38,041 nucleotides of DNA from an uncultured Clostridia bacterium (GCA_947584775.1 CANPWT010000001.1:1-38041); one strand, 5' to 3'. Shown: positions 16,392 to 24,719, counted from the first letter of the stretch. Numbers and translations are program-made. The notes: generated from the letters alone by a model not told the origin.

Positions 16392-16841
16392 ATGAGCGTT
16401 CAAAATAAAAGAATTTTATCCACAGTTGTATATTACACCTTGGCGGGTTTGGCTTTACTTATGTCGGCATTTTTCGTATATGCATTGTCAGTAAGAGGGG
16501 CTGCCCTTTGGGTTAAAATAGTATACTTTATTTGGATAGGTTTTGTGGCCGCAGAAATAATATTTGATATTATTTGCACTTCTTGTGGCGAAGCAAAAAC
16601 AATTTCTGGCTTTATCACTTATATTTTAAGTGTTTTGGCAGTAGTTGTGGCTTGCATCGTTTACTTTGTAAACGCAGGGGTTGCTGGGCTTGCAACAGAT
16701 TTCTTTGGCTTGTTCTTATCAATTGCCATTATCAGTTTAATGACCACCGGCTACATGATTGCAACTTGGTGCGTTGGCGAAAGTTTAGTAGAACATAAAA
16801 CAGCAGCACGCGCAATGCAAAAAGACAATAGAATTAAATAA
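16392..16841 (+). CDS. Four-TM hypothetical membrane protein
   Basis: 149 aa. Four hydrophobic segments at about 8-30, 35-58, 68-90 and 98-122 predict an integral membrane protein with a short basic C-terminal tail (ARAMQKDNRIK). No family was recognised; two cysteines lie between TM2 and TM3 (ICTSCGEA). The start is ATG 16392, which has AGGAGG 6 nt upstream; an upstream in-frame ATG at 16356 lacks a ribosome binding site and is rejected. A terminator follows. Confidence 0.75.
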   Translation: MSVQNKRILSTVVYYTLAGLALLMSAFFVYALSVRGAALWVKIVYFIWIGFVAAEIIFDIICTSCGEAKTISGFITYILSVLAVVVACIVYFVNAGVAGLATDFFGLFLSIAIISLMTTGYMIATWCVGESLVEHKTAARAMQKDNRIK

Positions 16842-16842
16842 T

Positions 16843-16872
16843 AAAAAGGGAGGGTTTTAAACCTCTTTTTTT
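16843..16872 (+). terminator. Rho-independent terminator
   Basis: AAAGGGAGG (16845-16853) pairs with CCTCTTTTT (16862-16870) with two G-U pairs, followed by more T. It directly follows the stop codon of the four-TM protein. Confidence 0.7.
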
Positions 16873-17239
16873 ATTTCAAAATAAAGCCCAAAAATTATAA
16901 ATCTTTCAAAATAATAAAAAAATTTATTAAAAAAATTTAAAAAAATAATAAAAAATAAATAAAAAAATAAAATAATTAATAAAAAACACAAAAAATAATT
17001 TAAAAATATTAAAAAACAAAAAATTTAATAAAAAATAAACATTAAAAATTATTAAAAAAAGCAAGAATATAATAAAATTTAAAAACTTAAATAATTTTTA
17101 AAAATTAACAATGTTAATATTTAATTAAAAGAGGTTAATTTAAAATGATATTTATTTATATTCGCCTTTGTTTTCAATTTAAAAAATAAAATAAAAAATT
17201 AAAATTTTTTTTAAAAAATATAAAATTTTTAACAAAAAA
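16873..17239. other. Extremely AT-rich gene-free island
   Basis: No gene is supported. From 16921 to 17100 there are only 2 G and 6 C in 180 nt, and the first 60 of these contain neither. A exceeds T on the plus strand (about 43 to 17 in 16921-16980). A GAGG followed by ATG at 17144 opens a 14-codon frame (to 17188) that cannot be supported as a gene. Confidence 0.5.
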
Positions 17240-17272
17240 CAATAAAAAAGCGCTCAAAAGCGCTAGTTTTTT
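17240..17272 (-). terminator. Terminator of the SDR gene
   Basis: AGCGCT (17249-17254), loop CAAA, AGCGCT (17259-17264); the hexamer is its own reverse complement. On the minus strand the hairpin is followed by T6; on the plus strand by AG then T7, so it may work both ways. Confidence 0.8.
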
Positions 17273-17286
17273 TAATTTTTTAAAAT

Positions 17287-17994
17287 TTATAAAGTGAGCC
17301 CGCCGTCCACTGTTATTACTTGGCCGGTTATAAAACTTGCCTCTTCACCAATTAAAAATTTAACAACATTTGCAACATCTTCTGGCGTGCCTATGCGATT
17401 TAATGGGGTAGATAAAACAATGTCGTTTATTTCTTGCTCATTTAGTTTTGTGTTCATCTTGCTTTTAATAAGCCCTGGGCAAATGGCATTAACCCTAATG
17501 TTAGATGGCCCAAGTTCTTTTGCCAAGGCCAGGGTAAAACTGTTTATTGCACCCTTGCTGGCAGAGTAAAGCGCCTCCATGCTAGCGCCAACCACACCCC
17601 ACATGGACGAAATGTTTACAATGCTACCCTGTTTTTGACTAATCATAAGCGGGGCAAGGTGCTTTGTTAAATAAAAATTAGTTTTAAAATTGTTGTCCAT
17701 AACAAAATTATAGTCTTTGCTGGTGCAATCTTGCACTTGTTTTATTAAAGAAACGCCCGCACAATTCACCAAGCCATAAATTGTGTGATATTTTTCTTTA
17801 ATTAAGTTTGCAAATTGTTCAACTTCCCGTTCAACAGATAAATCTATTTTATATGCCTGTGCGTTTAAACTTTTGGCAAGGGGAGTAATATCGTTTTTGT
17901 TATACAGCAAAATCAAATTGTAATTTTTGCTTAAACTGTTGGCTATTGCCTTGCCAATATCTCCGCTAGCGCCTGATATAATTACATTTTTCAT
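17287..17994 (-). CDS. FabG-like short-chain dehydrogenase/reductase
   Basis: 235 aa classical SDR. Cofactor motif ISGASGDIGKAIA near the N terminus, VNCAG in the middle, catalytic Ser in IVNISSMWG, catalytic YSASKGA (Tyr and Lys), NAICPGLIKSKM and the C-terminal ITGQVITVDGGLTL. This fits 3-oxoacyl-ACP reductase (FabG), but SDR substrate cannot be fixed from sequence and no fab genes are adjacent. The start is MKNVIISG at 17994: a promoter ends just upstream, and an extension upstream (to 18093) would be a Lys/Phe-rich stretch unlike an SDR. There is no Shine-Dalgarno. It is divergent from the gene at 18235. Confidence 0.9.
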   Translation of the reverse strand: MKNVIISGASGDIGKAIANSLSKNYNLILLYNKNDITPLAKSLNAQAYKIDLSVEREVEQFANLIKEKYHTIYGLVNCAGVSLIKQVQDCTSKDYNFVMDNNFKTNFYLTKHLAPLMISQKQGSIVNISSMWGVVGASMEALYSASKGAINSFTLALAKELGPSNIRVNAICPGLIKSKMNTKLNEQEINDIVLSTPLNRIGTPEDVANVVKFLIGEEASFITGQVITVDGGLTL

Positions 17995-18001
17995 ATTATA
18001 T

Positions 18002-18030
18002 ATTTTATCAAAAAATTTTTTGCTTTTCAA
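18002..18030 (-). promoter_or_regulatory. Leaderless promoter of the SDR gene
   Basis: On the minus strand: -35 TTGAAA (18030-18025), 17 bp, -10 TAAAAT (18007-18002), 7 nt, then ATG 17994. A TATAAT also lies directly against the ATG (18000-17995), but it is too close to drive this start. Predicted leader 0-1 nt. Confidence 0.65.
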
Positions 18031-18130
18031 TAAAATTTTTAATTTTTTATAAAAATTATTAAAAAATTGCATATTTTTGTTAATTTTTTTCAACTTTTTG
18101 CCAAATTTTTAATATTTTTAAAAAATTTTT

Positions 18131-18152
18131 AATAAAAAACCAATAAAAAACC
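18131..18152. repeat. Short tandem repeat (11-mer, two copies)
   Basis: AATAAAAAACC occurs twice head to tail in the spacer between the divergent SDR gene and the gene at 18235. It may be chance in such AT-rich DNA, or a regulator site. Confidence 0.35.
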
Positions 18153-18199
18153 ACCATTTTTTAAACCAATTAAATTGTTTGGTGCAGATTTAAAAAATA

Positions 18200-18228
18200 T
18201 TGACAACTATATAAAAAAGAATTATAAT
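18200..18228 (+). promoter_or_regulatory. Consensus leaderless promoter of the 18235 operon
   Basis: -35 TTGACA (18200-18205), 17 bp, -10 TATAAT (18223-18228), 6 nt, ATG 18235: both hexamers are perfect and the +1 is predicted on the A of the start codon. A longer frame opening at TTG 18175 would place this promoter inside the gene and is rejected. Confidence 0.8.
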
Positions 18229-18234
18229 ATTTAT

Positions 18235-19116
18235 ATGAAAAAGTTTTTTAAAGCACTTTTAATTTTGGTTTTGGTTGTGGCGTCTATAGGTGGCACATGT
18301 TATTTCTTTTATAAAAACTTAACCGTTAAAAAAGATAGTTACGCCCTAACCAGCAACTTTTTGCTAAGTGGTGATAAGGATGAAGTTTATTCCGATTTAG
18401 ATAAAATTCATTTGCAACTTGCCGATTTAGGCGATTCCCGCTTTGTAGAACCTATTAAAACAATAAATAACATGGATGCAATTGCAAGCGGTTTGGCCAA
18501 TTATTTAATAGACGCCAAAGAATACGATTTGGACGAAAACAAAATTGCCAGCAATTTAAACACATTAATTGCCAAATTAAACAGCGTTTCTAACATGATT
18601 GAAGAATTTAACATCAAGGCTAAAAATGTTGAATTTAACAAAACCACAGGTGCAAACGATTTATACAAGGGTGTTGCAAATTATATTGTTGCATACTGCG
18701 GGTTAATAGACAGTATGAATAATGAAGTTAACAAAATTTTAGTTAACAAAAATGTGGATTTAAAATTTGCCATATATGAAATTTATTCTAACAGTTGCAA
18801 AAGGATTTTTGGCGAGTTTAACACAGAAAATAGTTTAGTTTCCGTGGTAAATGAGGGCAATTTATCTTTCTTTAACCGCACATTCAATTTTGTTGCGGAC
18901 ACTAATTTGCAGGGCAATCACAACAATGGCTTTTCAATTGAACGCAACAAGTTTTTATCTGCTTACAACAAATGCAATAAATCTGATTTTGCTTACAATT
19001 TAGTTGCCCCAGACTATAATAATTTAGATTTTGTGGATGGCATGACTGAGGAAGAGGCGCTAACCAATACTGATGAAGTTCTTGCAACATATTACTTTAA
19101 AAGGATATTTTTGTAA
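18235..19116 (+). CDS. Membrane-anchored or secreted hypothetical protein
   Basis: 293 aa, family not recognised. An N-terminal hydrophobic helix (about 5-27, after MKKFFK) acts as signal anchor; the TC in GGTCYFF does not make a good lipobox. The rest is extracytoplasmic, mostly helical, rich in Asn, Asp and Lys, with likely coiled-coil character at about 60-190. The stop overlaps the start of the next gene (TAATG), so the pair is translationally coupled. Both are helical envelope proteins and may form a complex. Start chosen by the promoter; no Shine-Dalgarno. Confidence 0.75.
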   Translation: MKKFFKALLILVLVVASIGGTCYFFYKNLTVKKDSYALTSNFLLSGDKDEVYSDLDKIHLQLADLGDSRFVEPIKTINNMDAIASGLANYLIDAKEYDLDENKIASNLNTLIAKLNSVSNMIEEFNIKAKNVEFNKTTGANDLYKGVANYIVAYCGLIDSMNNEVNKILVNKNVDLKFAIYEIYSNSCKRIFGEFNTENSLVSVVNEGNLSFFNRTFNFVADTNLQGNHNNGFSIERNKFLSAYNKCNKSDFAYNLVAPDYNNLDFVDGMTEEEALTNTDEVLATYYFKRIFL

Positions 19117-20213
19117 TGAAAAAAGTTTTAAACAAAACCTTAATTAGTTTAATTTTGTGCTGTATGTTAATTGCCTGCACAGTTTTGTTTGTTTCGTGCG
19201 GGGAAAAGAAAACAGGGTATGATTTAACCCAAATTGACGAGGAATTTAAATCTATCAAATATCAAAATATCTCAGTAGATGCCAACACCAACCAAATTAT
19301 TATCTCTTATAGTGATTTGCTTTTAGAGTCGGGTGAGGCGTATTTACAAAGTTTAATAAACAACACCCAAACCGCATATTCAATTATAAACAACTACAAC
19401 GCAATGGTGCAAAATTCAGTTAAATTTGCCTCCATCTACATCGATGCTTGTTCTAATGCAAAAAATGTAAATACAAATTTAGCAAACAAAACCAAAGCGG
19501 ATTTAGATAGCCTAAACACTAGTTTAAACAACTTAAATAAAGATATAATAATCCTTGCGGACCGAATTAATTTTGTAAAAACCACAGGCGGCGATGAAAC
19601 GGACGAAGAGTGCTTATCCAGGCTAGAACAATTGTTAAAAACATACGCAATTTCACTGCAAAAATGTTACAATTTTAATGACGATTTAACTTCAATTTAT
19701 TTTGATTATTGCCTAACCAATGCCAAAAAGGATTACACCAATGTTGGAATAGATAGTTTTAACGAAAACGAAGGCTTGGCGAACTTAAATGCAAGGCTAG
19801 CCGAACAGGTTTCTAATTTAACTCACTCGTATTTTGAAAACAATTTAAAAGGGGACGAGGTTGCAGAACAGTTAACACAAGAAAACAAAACTTCGTTTGA
19901 AACTAGTTTTGGCTATGCAGAATATAAATCTAAATTGGACAGTATTAACAGAACTTACACTGAAATAAAAAGTGAACAAAAGCAAGATTTATTAAATATA
20001 AACATCCTTTTATACAACTATCAGGCAGTTATGGCCAACGAGCGTTCAATGTATAGAAAGGCGAGCGATTCCATCGACTATGTAACAGTTTTAAACGACC
20101 CAAATGCAACAATAGAGCAGCGTTCAAAACAATCAATAATTTTTAATCACTATAAATTGTTAACTGAATTTAACAGTAGTATATCTTCCGCGTTAGCACG
20201 GCTAGGAGTTTAA
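19116..20213 (+). CDS. Putative lipoprotein, helical
   Basis: 365 aa, family not recognised. The N terminus MKKVLNKTLISLILCCMLIA is followed by LFVSCGEKK, a credible lipobox (LFVSC, Cys28), so it is probably lipidated and anchored on the outer face of the membrane. The mature part is long and helical with heptad-like stretches (LANKTKADLDSLNTSLNNL; LNARLAEQVSNL). It overlaps the upstream gene by 1 nt and ends exactly where gltX begins (TAA then ATG). Structural or trafficking roles in the envelope are conjecture. Confidence 0.75.
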   Translation: MKKVLNKTLISLILCCMLIACTVLFVSCGEKKTGYDLTQIDEEFKSIKYQNISVDANTNQIIISYSDLLLESGEAYLQSLINNTQTAYSIINNYNAMVQNSVKFASIYIDACSNAKNVNTNLANKTKADLDSLNTSLNNLNKDIIILADRINFVKTTGGDETDEECLSRLEQLLKTYAISLQKCYNFNDDLTSIYFDYCLTNAKKDYTNVGIDSFNENEGLANLNARLAEQVSNLTHSYFENNLKGDEVAEQLTQENKTSFETSFGYAEYKSKLDSINRTYTEIKSEQKQDLLNINILLYNYQAVMANERSMYRKASDSIDYVTVLNDPNATIEQRSKQSIIFNHYKLLTEFNSSISSALARLGV

Positions 20214-21875
20214 ATGACACAATCCGAACTTGACGAATTAGCAAATTTGCTTTACCCAAACGCAAAGGATAGTTCGTACTATTTAAAAAAATATAAAAAG
20301 CGTGCAGTAAAAGGTGAGGTTACGCGTATTGCGCCCAGCCCTACCGGTTATTTGCACATCGGCCAACTTTATCAGGCGCTAGTGCACAGGCTGCTTGCCA
20401 ACACCACTGACGGCGTTTTTTATATGCGCCTTGAAGACACGGACAATAAGCGGGAAGTGGACAAGGCGGGCGAAATTGCCTATGATATGCTTGTTCGCTT
20501 TGGTCTAACGCCGGACGAAGGCTATCGTGGCGCACAGCCAGAGATTGGCGAATATGGCCCATATGTTCAAAGCAAAAGGTTGGAGATTTACTATGCTTTT
20601 GCAAAGGATATTGTAAAATCGGGCAACGCTTTCCCGTGTTTTTGTTTGGCAACTGAAAACAAGCAAGAAATTTTGCAAAAACGCGAAGAAGAATTAAAGG
20701 AAACGGGCGGCCTTGAAGTAAAAGACCCATGCAGAAATTTAACCCTTGTCCAAATTAAAGAAAATTTAAAGGCTGGCAAAAAATTTGCTTTAAGGCTAAA
20801 ATCTAGCGGGGACGTGAATAAAACGCACGAATTTGTTGACGCTATTAAAGGCAAAAAAGAGATGAGGGAAAACGCCAAGGACGATGTTTTAATAAAATCG
20901 GACGGCGTGCCGGTTTACGCTTTTGCGCATGTTGTTGACGATACGCTAATGGGCACAACCACAGTTATTCGCGGGCAGGAGTGGTTTCAATCTTTGCCTG
21001 TGCATCTAGAACTTGCCAGGGCTATGGGGCTTGCTCAATTTAAATATGCCCACACCCCAAACATTTGCGTGCTGGACGAAAACGGAAACAAGCGTAAAAT
21101 TAGCAAGCGCAAAGATAGTTTTGCCGATGTAAGGTTCTTTTTAAAGCAAGGATACCCAACCACGGCGGTGATTGAATATTTGCTAAACTTGTTGAATAGC
21201 GATTTTGAAACATGGCGAAAAAACAATCCAACCCTGCCATACACAGATTTTCCATTTAACATTAATAAAATTGGGGTGGCTAACCCGCTTTTCGATTTTG
21301 CAAAGTTGAATGATATTTCTAAATCTATAATTTCGCGCTACACGGCCGAGCAAGTGTATTCCTCTGCGCTAGACTGGGCAAAAGAGTGGAATAAATTAGA
21401 TTATGAAACAATAAAAAGCAACAAAACAAATTTAATTAAAGTTTTTTCAATAGACCGCGGCGGGGAACGGCCAAGGAAAGATATAACCAAATTTGACGAA
21501 ATAATTTCGCTTTACGATTATGTTTTGCCGTCATTTAAGCCTAAATTTAGCGTCAATTTAGGGCAAGTAAACAAAGAAAAGTTGATTGCTTTTTTAACCG
21601 ATTATGAAAATAATTATACCATACTTGCGGACAATAGCCAATGGTTTGATTTTGTTAAAATTACTGCATTAAAATATAATTTTGTAGATAATAAAACCTA
21701 TAAACAAAGCCCAAGTGCATATGCAGGCAACATAACCGATGCAACAAAATTTATTCGCCTTGCCATAACAGGCAAAGAAAACAGCCCAGAACTTTATTCA
21801 ATTATGAAAATTTTGGGCGAGCAAACTTGTAAATCTCGCTTGCAAGATTTAATAGATTATCTTAAAGCAAATTAG
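20214..21875 (+). CDS. gltX: Glutamyl-tRNA synthetase
   Basis: 553 aa class Ib enzyme. About 40 residues precede the Rossmann fold, an extension seen in some clostridial GltX proteins. Signatures: RIAPSPTGYLHIGQ (HIGH at 48-51), RLEDTDNKREV, VYAFAHVVDD, RGQEW, and the KMSKS loop KRKISKRKDS. A helical anticodon-binding domain forms the C-terminal third. It charges tRNA-Glu; whether it also misacylates tRNA-Gln cannot be told here. The ribosome binding site AGGAG lies within the end of the preceding gene. It appears to be the third gene of an operon that starts with two envelope proteins, an unusual position for a synthetase. Confidence 0.95.
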   Translation: MTQSELDELANLLYPNAKDSSYYLKKYKKRAVKGEVTRIAPSPTGYLHIGQLYQALVHRLLANTTDGVFYMRLEDTDNKREVDKAGEIAYDMLVRFGLTPDEGYRGAQPEIGEYGPYVQSKRLEIYYAFAKDIVKSGNAFPCFCLATENKQEILQKREEELKETGGLEVKDPCRNLTLVQIKENLKAGKKFALRLKSSGDVNKTHEFVDAIKGKKEMRENAKDDVLIKSDGVPVYAFAHVVDDTLMGTTTVIRGQEWFQSLPVHLELARAMGLAQFKYAHTPNICVLDENGNKRKISKRKDSFADVRFFLKQGYPTTAVIEYLLNLLNSDFETWRKNNPTLPYTDFPFNINKIGVANPLFDFAKLNDISKSIISRYTAEQVYSSALDWAKEWNKLDYETIKSNKTNLIKVFSIDRGGERPRKDITKFDEIISLYDYVLPSFKPKFSVNLGQVNKEKLIAFLTDYENNYTILADNSQWFDFVKITALKYNFVDNKTYKQSPSAYAGNITDATKFIRLAITGKENSPELYSIMKILGEQTCKSRLQDLIDYLKAN

Positions 21876-21892
21876 CCCACACGGGCTTTTTT
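21874..21892 (+). terminator. Rho-independent terminator after gltX
   Basis: AGCCC (21874-21878), loop ACAC, GGGCT (21883-21887), then T6. The stem overlaps the gltX stop codon. Confidence 0.85.
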
Positions 21893-21904
21893 GTTTTTGT
21901 AAAG

Positions 21905-21933
21905 TTTACTTTTTTTTAACTATTGGTTATAAT
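21905..21933 (+). promoter_or_regulatory. Promoter of the DUF5011-like/MBL pair
   Basis: -35 TTTACT (21905-21910), 17 bp, -10 TATAAT (21928-21933). Predicted +1 at 21940 gives a 13-nt leader that consists mainly of the AGGAGG ribosome binding site. Confidence 0.6.
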
Positions 21934-21952
21934 TAAACAGATAGGAGGCAAA

Positions 21953-22429
21953 ATGGCAACACGAAAAACTGCAACAAAAACAAAAAAACAAGTTAGCATT
22001 GACTTAGATTTAAACTTAACCAAATCTCAAACCAAAAAAGTTAAATCCACCATTAAAAAAACGCCCGTTGGCTTGCTGGTTTGCACATTGGTTATGCTGT
22101 TTTTAAGCGTATTTGCCGGCGGAGTCATTGGTCATTTTTTAACCAAAAATGATTGCTTTGAACTGATTGGCGAGGAAGAGGTTAGTTTACGCGTTGGCGA
22201 AGTTTATGTCGACCAAGGGGCAAAAGTTATTGCTTTTAACAAAGACGTTAGCAATAAACTAAACATCTCTACCAATTTAAAATTGACCGAGGCTGGCTAC
22301 TCTGCCGATGAGGTTGGCACATATTATATTGTTTACACCGTTAATCATTTTAAATACAACTCCATTTTTAAAATTAAAAAGGTTAGGCTGGTGCATTTTG
22401 TAGAGCCAAGCGAGGATGTGGAGGAATAA
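21953..22429 (+). CDS. Membrane-anchored DUF5011/Ig-like protein
   Basis: 158 aa. A Lys/Thr-rich cytoplasmic N terminus (about 1-38), one TM helix (about 40-63), then an extracellular domain of about 90 aa. GEVYVDQGAKVIAFNKDVS and EVGTYYIVYTVNH match the pattern of bacterial Ig-like DUF5011 domains (YxDxGAxA ... GxYxixYxV). Such domains are usually adhesive or structural modules on the surface. Start ATG 21953 with AGGAGG; an earlier in-frame start (21923) would overlap the -10 box. It overlaps the next gene by 1 nt (TAATG). Confidence 0.75.
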   Translation: MATRKTATKTKKQVSIDLDLNLTKSQTKKVKSTIKKTPVGLLVCTLVMLFLSVFAGGVIGHFLTKNDCFELIGEEEVSLRVGEVYVDQGAKVIAFNKDVSNKLNISTNLKLTEAGYSADEVGTYYIVYTVNHFKYNSIFKIKKVRLVHFVEPSEDVEE

Positions 22430-23583
22430 TGAGCAAAGCAATTAGAAACATTATTGTTATAACAATTTCCATTATAGTTGGCTTGTCTGTTGGCTTTTTG
22501 GGCGTGGTGTATTATAAACTTCCACAAACGGAAGAACTAATTGTTGGCGAACAAACTTTTTATTCATCCACGCCGTCAAGTGTAAGTAGCAACCCAATTG
22601 CTTTTTCGTCTGGCGAGTTATCTATTCATTTTTTAGAGTTGGGCAATAAATACACAGGGGATTCCACCTACATAAAATTGGGCGATTTAGACATTTTAAT
22701 TGACTGCGGCAGTAAAACAAACAGCATTTCAACTGTAACCAATTACATCAATCAATATGTAACGGACAACACGCTTGAATATGTTATTGTAACCCATGCC
22801 CACACCGACCATTTTGCCGGCTTTGCAACCAGCCAAAAAATGGATAGCATTTTTGATTTATACACAACAAAAAACATTATAGATTTTGGTTCGGGAGTAA
22901 AGGATAGTTCCCGCGCGGTGTATTCAAATTATGTTCGCGAGCGCGATGCCGAAATTAGCGCGGGCGCAAATTATATAGATGCTTCTCTCATTAGCGCAAA
23001 CAACAACAAAATTATTGAACTTGCACCAAATTTTACGCTGGAAATTTTGTATAACCAATTTTACACAACAAAAAATTCTAAAAACGAAAACAACTATTCA
23101 GTTTGCACCTTGTTTACATATTTCAATCAGCATTTTTTATTCACGGGGGATTTAGAAAAAGAGGGTGAGGAATTGCTTGTTCAAAACAATGTTAGCATAC
23201 AAAAACAATCCTTGCCAGAGGGCGTTGAACTTTACAAGGCTGGGCATCATGGCAGCGCCACTTCATCTAGCCAAATTTTATTAGAAAACATCCACCCACA
23301 ACACGTTTGCGTTTGCTGCTGTGCGGGAAGTTCGGAATACACCACAAATGTTTTAAACCAATTCCCAACCCAAGATTTTATTAACCGCGTGGCACAATAT
23401 ACAGACGAAATTTATGTAACAACACTTTGCCTAGATTACGATGCGGGCAATTTTACTTCGTTTAATGGCAACATAATTATAATAACGGACGGCAACAATT
23501 TTTCGTTGAAGTGCACATATAATACGACAAAATTAAAAGATACGGATTGGTTTAAACAATATCGCACCTGGCCCACAAGTTAG
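22429..23583 (+). CDS. Exported metallo-beta-lactamase-fold hydrolase (ComEC/Rec2-like)
   Basis: 384 aa. An N-terminal TM or signal segment (about 7-30) precedes an MBL domain. LGDLDILIDCGS is followed by VTHAHTDHFAG (H123, H125, D127, H128), the HxHxDH metal site; LFTGDLEKEGEELL supplies the bridging Asp, and YKAGHHGSATSSS the later His. This order is that of ComEC/Rec2 C-terminal-type hydrolases. If exported, it may act on nucleic acid or another phosphodiester outside the cell; no competence channel is fused or adjacent. Start ATG has GGAGG upstream and overlaps the DUF5011-like gene, so the two products may work together. Confidence 0.88.
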   Translation: MSKAIRNIIVITISIIVGLSVGFLGVVYYKLPQTEELIVGEQTFYSSTPSSVSSNPIAFSSGELSIHFLELGNKYTGDSTYIKLGDLDILIDCGSKTNSISTVTNYINQYVTDNTLEYVIVTHAHTDHFAGFATSQKMDSIFDLYTTKNIIDFGSGVKDSSRAVYSNYVRERDAEISAGANYIDASLISANNNKIIELAPNFTLEILYNQFYTTKNSKNENNYSVCTLFTYFNQHFLFTGDLEKEGEELLVQNNVSIQKQSLPEGVELYKAGHHGSATSSSQILLENIHPQHVCVCCCAGSSEYTTNVLNQFPTQDFINRVAQYTDEIYVTTLCLDYDAGNFTSFNGNIIIITDGNNFSLKCTYNTTKLKDTDWFKQYRTWPTS

Positions 23584-23587
23584 CATA

Positions 23588-23616
23588 AAAAAATCACGCA
23601 CACGGCGTGGTTTTTT
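23588..23616. terminator. Bidirectional terminator
   Basis: CACGC (23595-23599), loop of 5, GCGTG (23605-23609), extended by A-T pairs (A-run before, T6 after). It lies between the MBL gene (plus) and the XRE gene (minus), whose ends converge here. Confidence 0.8.
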
Positions 23617-23854
23617 AAAATTGCTGATAAACATTATATTGATTATTGCTGTTTACACCCAACAAATAATCGCACGAAACATTAAACACTTTTGCCAAAC
23701 CTGTAAGCGCAATCAAACTTGGGCAACCTTTATTGCGCTCCCAAATTGAAACATTGTCCTGCGAGGTTTTAAGCCTGCTTGCTAGTTGCGCTTGTGTTAA
23801 TTTGTTTTGTTGCCTTAACTGTTTAATTTTAGTTCCGATGTCAAGTTTTTCCAT
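23615..23854 (-). CDS. XRE-family transcriptional regulator
   Basis: 79 aa, a single Cro/C1-type helix-turn-helix: IGTKIKQLRQQNKLTQAQLASRLKTSQDNVSIWERNKGCPSLIALTGLAKVF covers about residues 6-57, and the usual CDYLLG ends the domain. No effector domain. Such small repressors often control their own or a neighbouring promoter. The promoter has a pair of AGGTGGT-like repeats (see separate entry), which fits autoregulation. ATG lies 6 nt after a perfect -10; there is no Shine-Dalgarno. Confidence 0.88.
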   Translation of the reverse strand: MEKLDIGTKIKQLRQQNKLTQAQLASRLKTSQDNVSIWERNKGCPSLIALTGLAKVFNVSCDYLLGVNSNNQYNVYQQF

Positions 23855-23880
23855 AGTGGTATTATAAACTACAAAGTGGT
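23855..23880. repeat. Direct repeats in the XRE promoter, candidate operator
   Basis: AGTGGT occurs at 23855-23860 and 23875-23880 (plus-strand reading), a 20-bp period or about two helical turns. One copy lies between -10 and start codon, the other in the spacer. They are placed to let a bound dimer block RNA polymerase. Confidence 0.4.
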
Positions 23881-23889
23881 GCTTGTCAA
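23861..23889 (-). promoter_or_regulatory. Consensus leaderless promoter of the XRE regulator
   Basis: On the minus strand: -35 TTGACA (23889-23884), 17 bp, -10 TATAAT (23866-23861), 6 nt, ATG 23854. Both hexamers are perfect, with the +1 predicted on the A of ATG. Confidence 0.8.
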
Positions 23890-23918
23890 TATGTGTAAAT
23901 AAAAAAATTTAAAATTTT

Positions 23919-24719
23919 TTAAAAGAAAATTAGCAACACTAAACTTAGTGCAATCAAATAAATTGCAAAATAGTAAAGTTTGTTTTTGTTAACAAGTTTT
24001 AGCATAATCTTTATTGAAAGTATGCCAAAAATAAACGAGGTTATCATAACAATAAATATGCCCGCCCAATTAATGCTGAGTTGACAAGAAAACAGTTTTA
24101 CTCCCTCGTAAACCGCGCTGGCAATAATGATTGGAATAGACATTAAAAAGGAAAAATCTAACGCCTTTTCCTTATTCACGCCAAGCAGCAACCCGCACAC
24201 CAAAGTTGACCCGCTTCTGCTTATTCCTGGCAACAGCGCGCACCCTTGCGCCAAGCCCATAAAAAAGGCGTTGCGCTTGTTTAGCGGTTTGTTATTTTCC
24301 TTTTTCAAATCGGCAATAATTAACAGCACGCTAGAAATTAAAAAGCCCCAAACCAAAGTGTGCACGGCAAAATTTGCCTCTAAAAATTTATTAAACAGCA
24401 GAACTATTACAACGGTTGGAATGGTGGCAATTATTAGGTTTATATAAATGTTTCGGTTTTCGTTAGGTATTAGTTTTTCGCGCTTAAAAACGCTACCAAC
24501 ATCGCGCCCAAATTGCCCAAACAATTCGCCAAGCCGCTTGCGATAACAAAATATAACGGCAAACAACGTGCCAATGTGCGCCACAACGCTAATTAAAAGC
24601 AGGTTGTCCAAACTAAAAAATGAGCCAATCATAACAATGTGCCCGCTGGACGAAATTGGCAAAAACTCGGTTATGCCCTGAATAAAACCAATTATGAAAT
24701 ATAAAAAGGCGTTAATCAC
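23919..24719 (-). CDS. uppP: Undecaprenyl-diphosphate phosphatase
   Basis: 266 aa, normal length for UppP/BacA. Multi-pass membrane protein that dephosphorylates undecaprenyl diphosphate to recycle the lipid carrier of cell-wall synthesis. Signature motifs: GITEFLPISSSGHIVM near the N terminus and PGISRSGSTLVCG in the middle. Start is GTG at 24719 (GTG ATT AAC), with GAGGA about 10 nt upstream. It is divergent from ychF, with an AT-rich shared promoter region. No clear terminator follows; the XRE gene lies downstream with its own promoter. Confidence 0.94.
   Translation of the reverse strand: MINAFLYFIIGFIQGITEFLPISSSGHIVMIGSFFSLDNLLLISVVAHIGTLFAVIFCYRKRLGELFGQFGRDVGSVFKREKLIPNENRNIYINLIIATIPTVVIVLLFNKFLEANFAVHTLVWGFLISSVLLIIADLKKENNKPLNKRNAFFMGLAQGCALLPGISRSGSTLVCGLLLGVNKEKALDFSFLMSIPIIIASAVYEGVKLFSCQLSINWAGIFIVMITSFIFGILSIKIMLKLVNKNKLYYFAIYLIALSLVLLIFF

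Noticed and set aside
17144..17188. GAGG followed by ATG and a 14-codon frame in the AT-rich island
   Set aside because: Too short to judge, AT-driven codons, no conserved feature; a leader or toxin peptide cannot be claimed.
18175..18234. Extended N terminus of the 18235 protein from TTG
   Set aside because: The segment is the promoter itself (TTGACA at 18200, TATAAT at 18223), and the shorter form has a normal signal-anchor N terminus.
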